Assembly (NCBI GenBank): GCA_045661365.1
Contig: JAZRFL010000121.1
Location: forward strand, 1 to 13,548
DNA length: 13,548 nucleotides
Direction: 5' to 3'
Source: UMGS1484 sp045661365
Lineage (GTDB): Bacteria; Bacillota; Clostridia; Oscillospirales; Acutalibacteraceae
The notes beneath the pieces were generated by a model. That model was not told the DNA's origin. It ran no database searches and saw only the letters and a list, made by a program, of their open reading frames with translations. The translations under genes and the position numbers were made by a program. Shown here one piece after another: positions 12,905-13,548 of the stretch. Numbering within the stretch: the first letter of the stretch is position 1; each line of letters begins with the position of its first letter.

Positions 12905-13548
12905 ATGTTGTACCAAACCTATGATCTGCCGCGGGAACAGTTTCCCGACGGCAACCTGACCGTTTATATACAAAATACACCACAGGGACTTATGGTCAAA
13001 TCCCGCCCCATGGTGCTCATTTGCCCCGGTGGGGGATACGGCGGGGTTTCGATTCGAGAAAGCGAGCCGTTGGCTCTCCCCTTTCTTGCCATGGGTTGTC
13101 ACGCGGCGGTGCTGACCTATTCGGTCGCCCCTCACCGTTACCCCACCCAATTGCAAGAAGCTGCTTGGGCGGTGCGGTTTTTGCGTGCCCATGCTAAGGA
13201 ATGGCACATCGACCCCAACAAGATCTTGGTGCTTGGTTGCTCCGCAGGGGGTCATTTGGCGGCGCATTTGGGCACCACGTGGCAGGAAGAATGGCTTGCC
13301 AAAAGCATAGGTGCCACCCCCGAAGAGATTAAACCCAACGGACTGATCTTGTGCTATCCTGTCATTACCTCGGGGGAACACCGCAACATCGGCTCGTTTG
13401 AAGCTTTGCTGGGGGAAAACCCCGACCCCGAATTGTGGCAAGCCATGTCGCTGGAACACAAGGTAACCCGGTACACCCCCAAGACGTTTATTTGGCATAC
13501 CTTTGACGACACCTGCGTGCCGCCTCAAAACGCCCTGCTTTTTGTAGA
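12905..13548 (+). CDS. Alpha/beta-hydrolase esterase, 3' end outside the window
   Basis: The frame is open from ATG 12905 to the window end (214 codons visible). AAAGGA (12887-12892) lies 12 bases upstream. It is an esterase/lipase-type alpha/beta hydrolase without a signal peptide. The motifs are an oxyanion-hole PGGGYGG (41-47, in place of HGGG), nucleophile elbow GCSAGGH (111-117, Ser113), and WHTFDDTCVP (197-206) with an acidic catalytic residue (Asp201 or Asp202). The catalytic His lies beyond the window. The pattern, with RYPTQLQEAAWAVRFLR and GHLAAHLG, fits the family of small acetyl-ester hydrolases (acetyl-xylan-esterase or Aes-like). The substrate is unknown; deacetylation of plant polysaccharide is one guess for a gut organism. 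The terminator just ahead of it raises the question of how it is transcribed. Confidence 0.85.
   Translation, partial: MLYQTYDLPREQFPDGNLTVYIQNTPQGLMVKSRPMVLICPGGGYGGVSIRESEPLALPFLAMGCHAAVLTYSVAPHRYPTQLQEAAWAVRFLRAHAKEWHIDPNKILVLGCSAGGHLAAHLGTTWQEEWLAKSIGATPEEIKPNGLILCYPVITSGEHRNIGSFEALLGENPDPELWQAMSLEHKVTRYTPKTFIWHTFDDTCVPPQNALLFV

Noticed and set aside
1..13548. tRNA or rRNA genes
   Set aside because: No cloverleaf with a GGTTCRA-type T-arm and no rRNA-like stretch was recognised by eye on either strand.

Overview
The window looks like a chromosomal segment of an endospore-forming, gut-type Clostridia (a low-to-mid GC Firmicute, perhaps Oscillospirales; the rank is inference). The evidence is a complete spoIIA sporulation operon (spoIIAA-spoIIAB-sigF), strong AGGAGG ribosome-binding sites, textbook TTGACA-17-TATAAT promoters, intrinsic terminators after most transcription units, and a potCD-type permease/binding-protein fusion.

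Layout. 1-440: 3' part of a membrane-protein gene and its terminator. 441-560: a palindromic dispersed repeat. 580-1481: promoter, a four-helix membrane protein with a Tyr-rich loop and a YGQP-repeat tail, and a terminator. 1528-2043: promoter, small coiled-coil protein, terminator. 1938-2149: a run of four hairpins. 2243-4595: an AT-rich unit with a consensus promoter, a 164-nt leader, a secreted papain-fold (C39/C10-like) cysteine peptidase and two tandem paralogous membrane-anchored proteins. 4597-5881: a cobalamin-riboswitch-controlled pair, a DUF4430 lipoprotein and an ECF transporter S-component, which is probably a B12 or corrinoid capture system. 5882-7018: about 1.1 kb without credible genes, packed with palindromic repeats, including two 100-bp inverted copies that are 98% identical. 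7019-8525 (minus strand): the spoIIA operon, convergent with the B12 unit. 8680-12881: the potA-potB-potCD polyamine ABC importer operon, divergent from spoIIA. 12905-13548: 5' part of an alpha/beta-hydrolase esterase gene, cut by the window end.

How the parts work together. SpoIIAA, SpoIIAB and SigF form the known partner-switching circuit that activates forespore transcription. PotA (ATPase), PotB and the PotC half (permeases) and the PotD half (binding protein) supply every function of a spermidine/putrescine importer in three polypeptides. The riboswitch pair would be shut off by cobalamin. No energising EcfA/EcfA'/EcfT genes are present here, so the S-component presumably uses a shared module encoded elsewhere.

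Most of the window is ordinary housekeeping, transport and sporulation content. The parts least explained by known families are the peptidase plus twin anchored proteins, the repeat-rich intergenic block with a covarying palindrome family, and the copy of the sigF 3' end found 255 bp beyond the gene.
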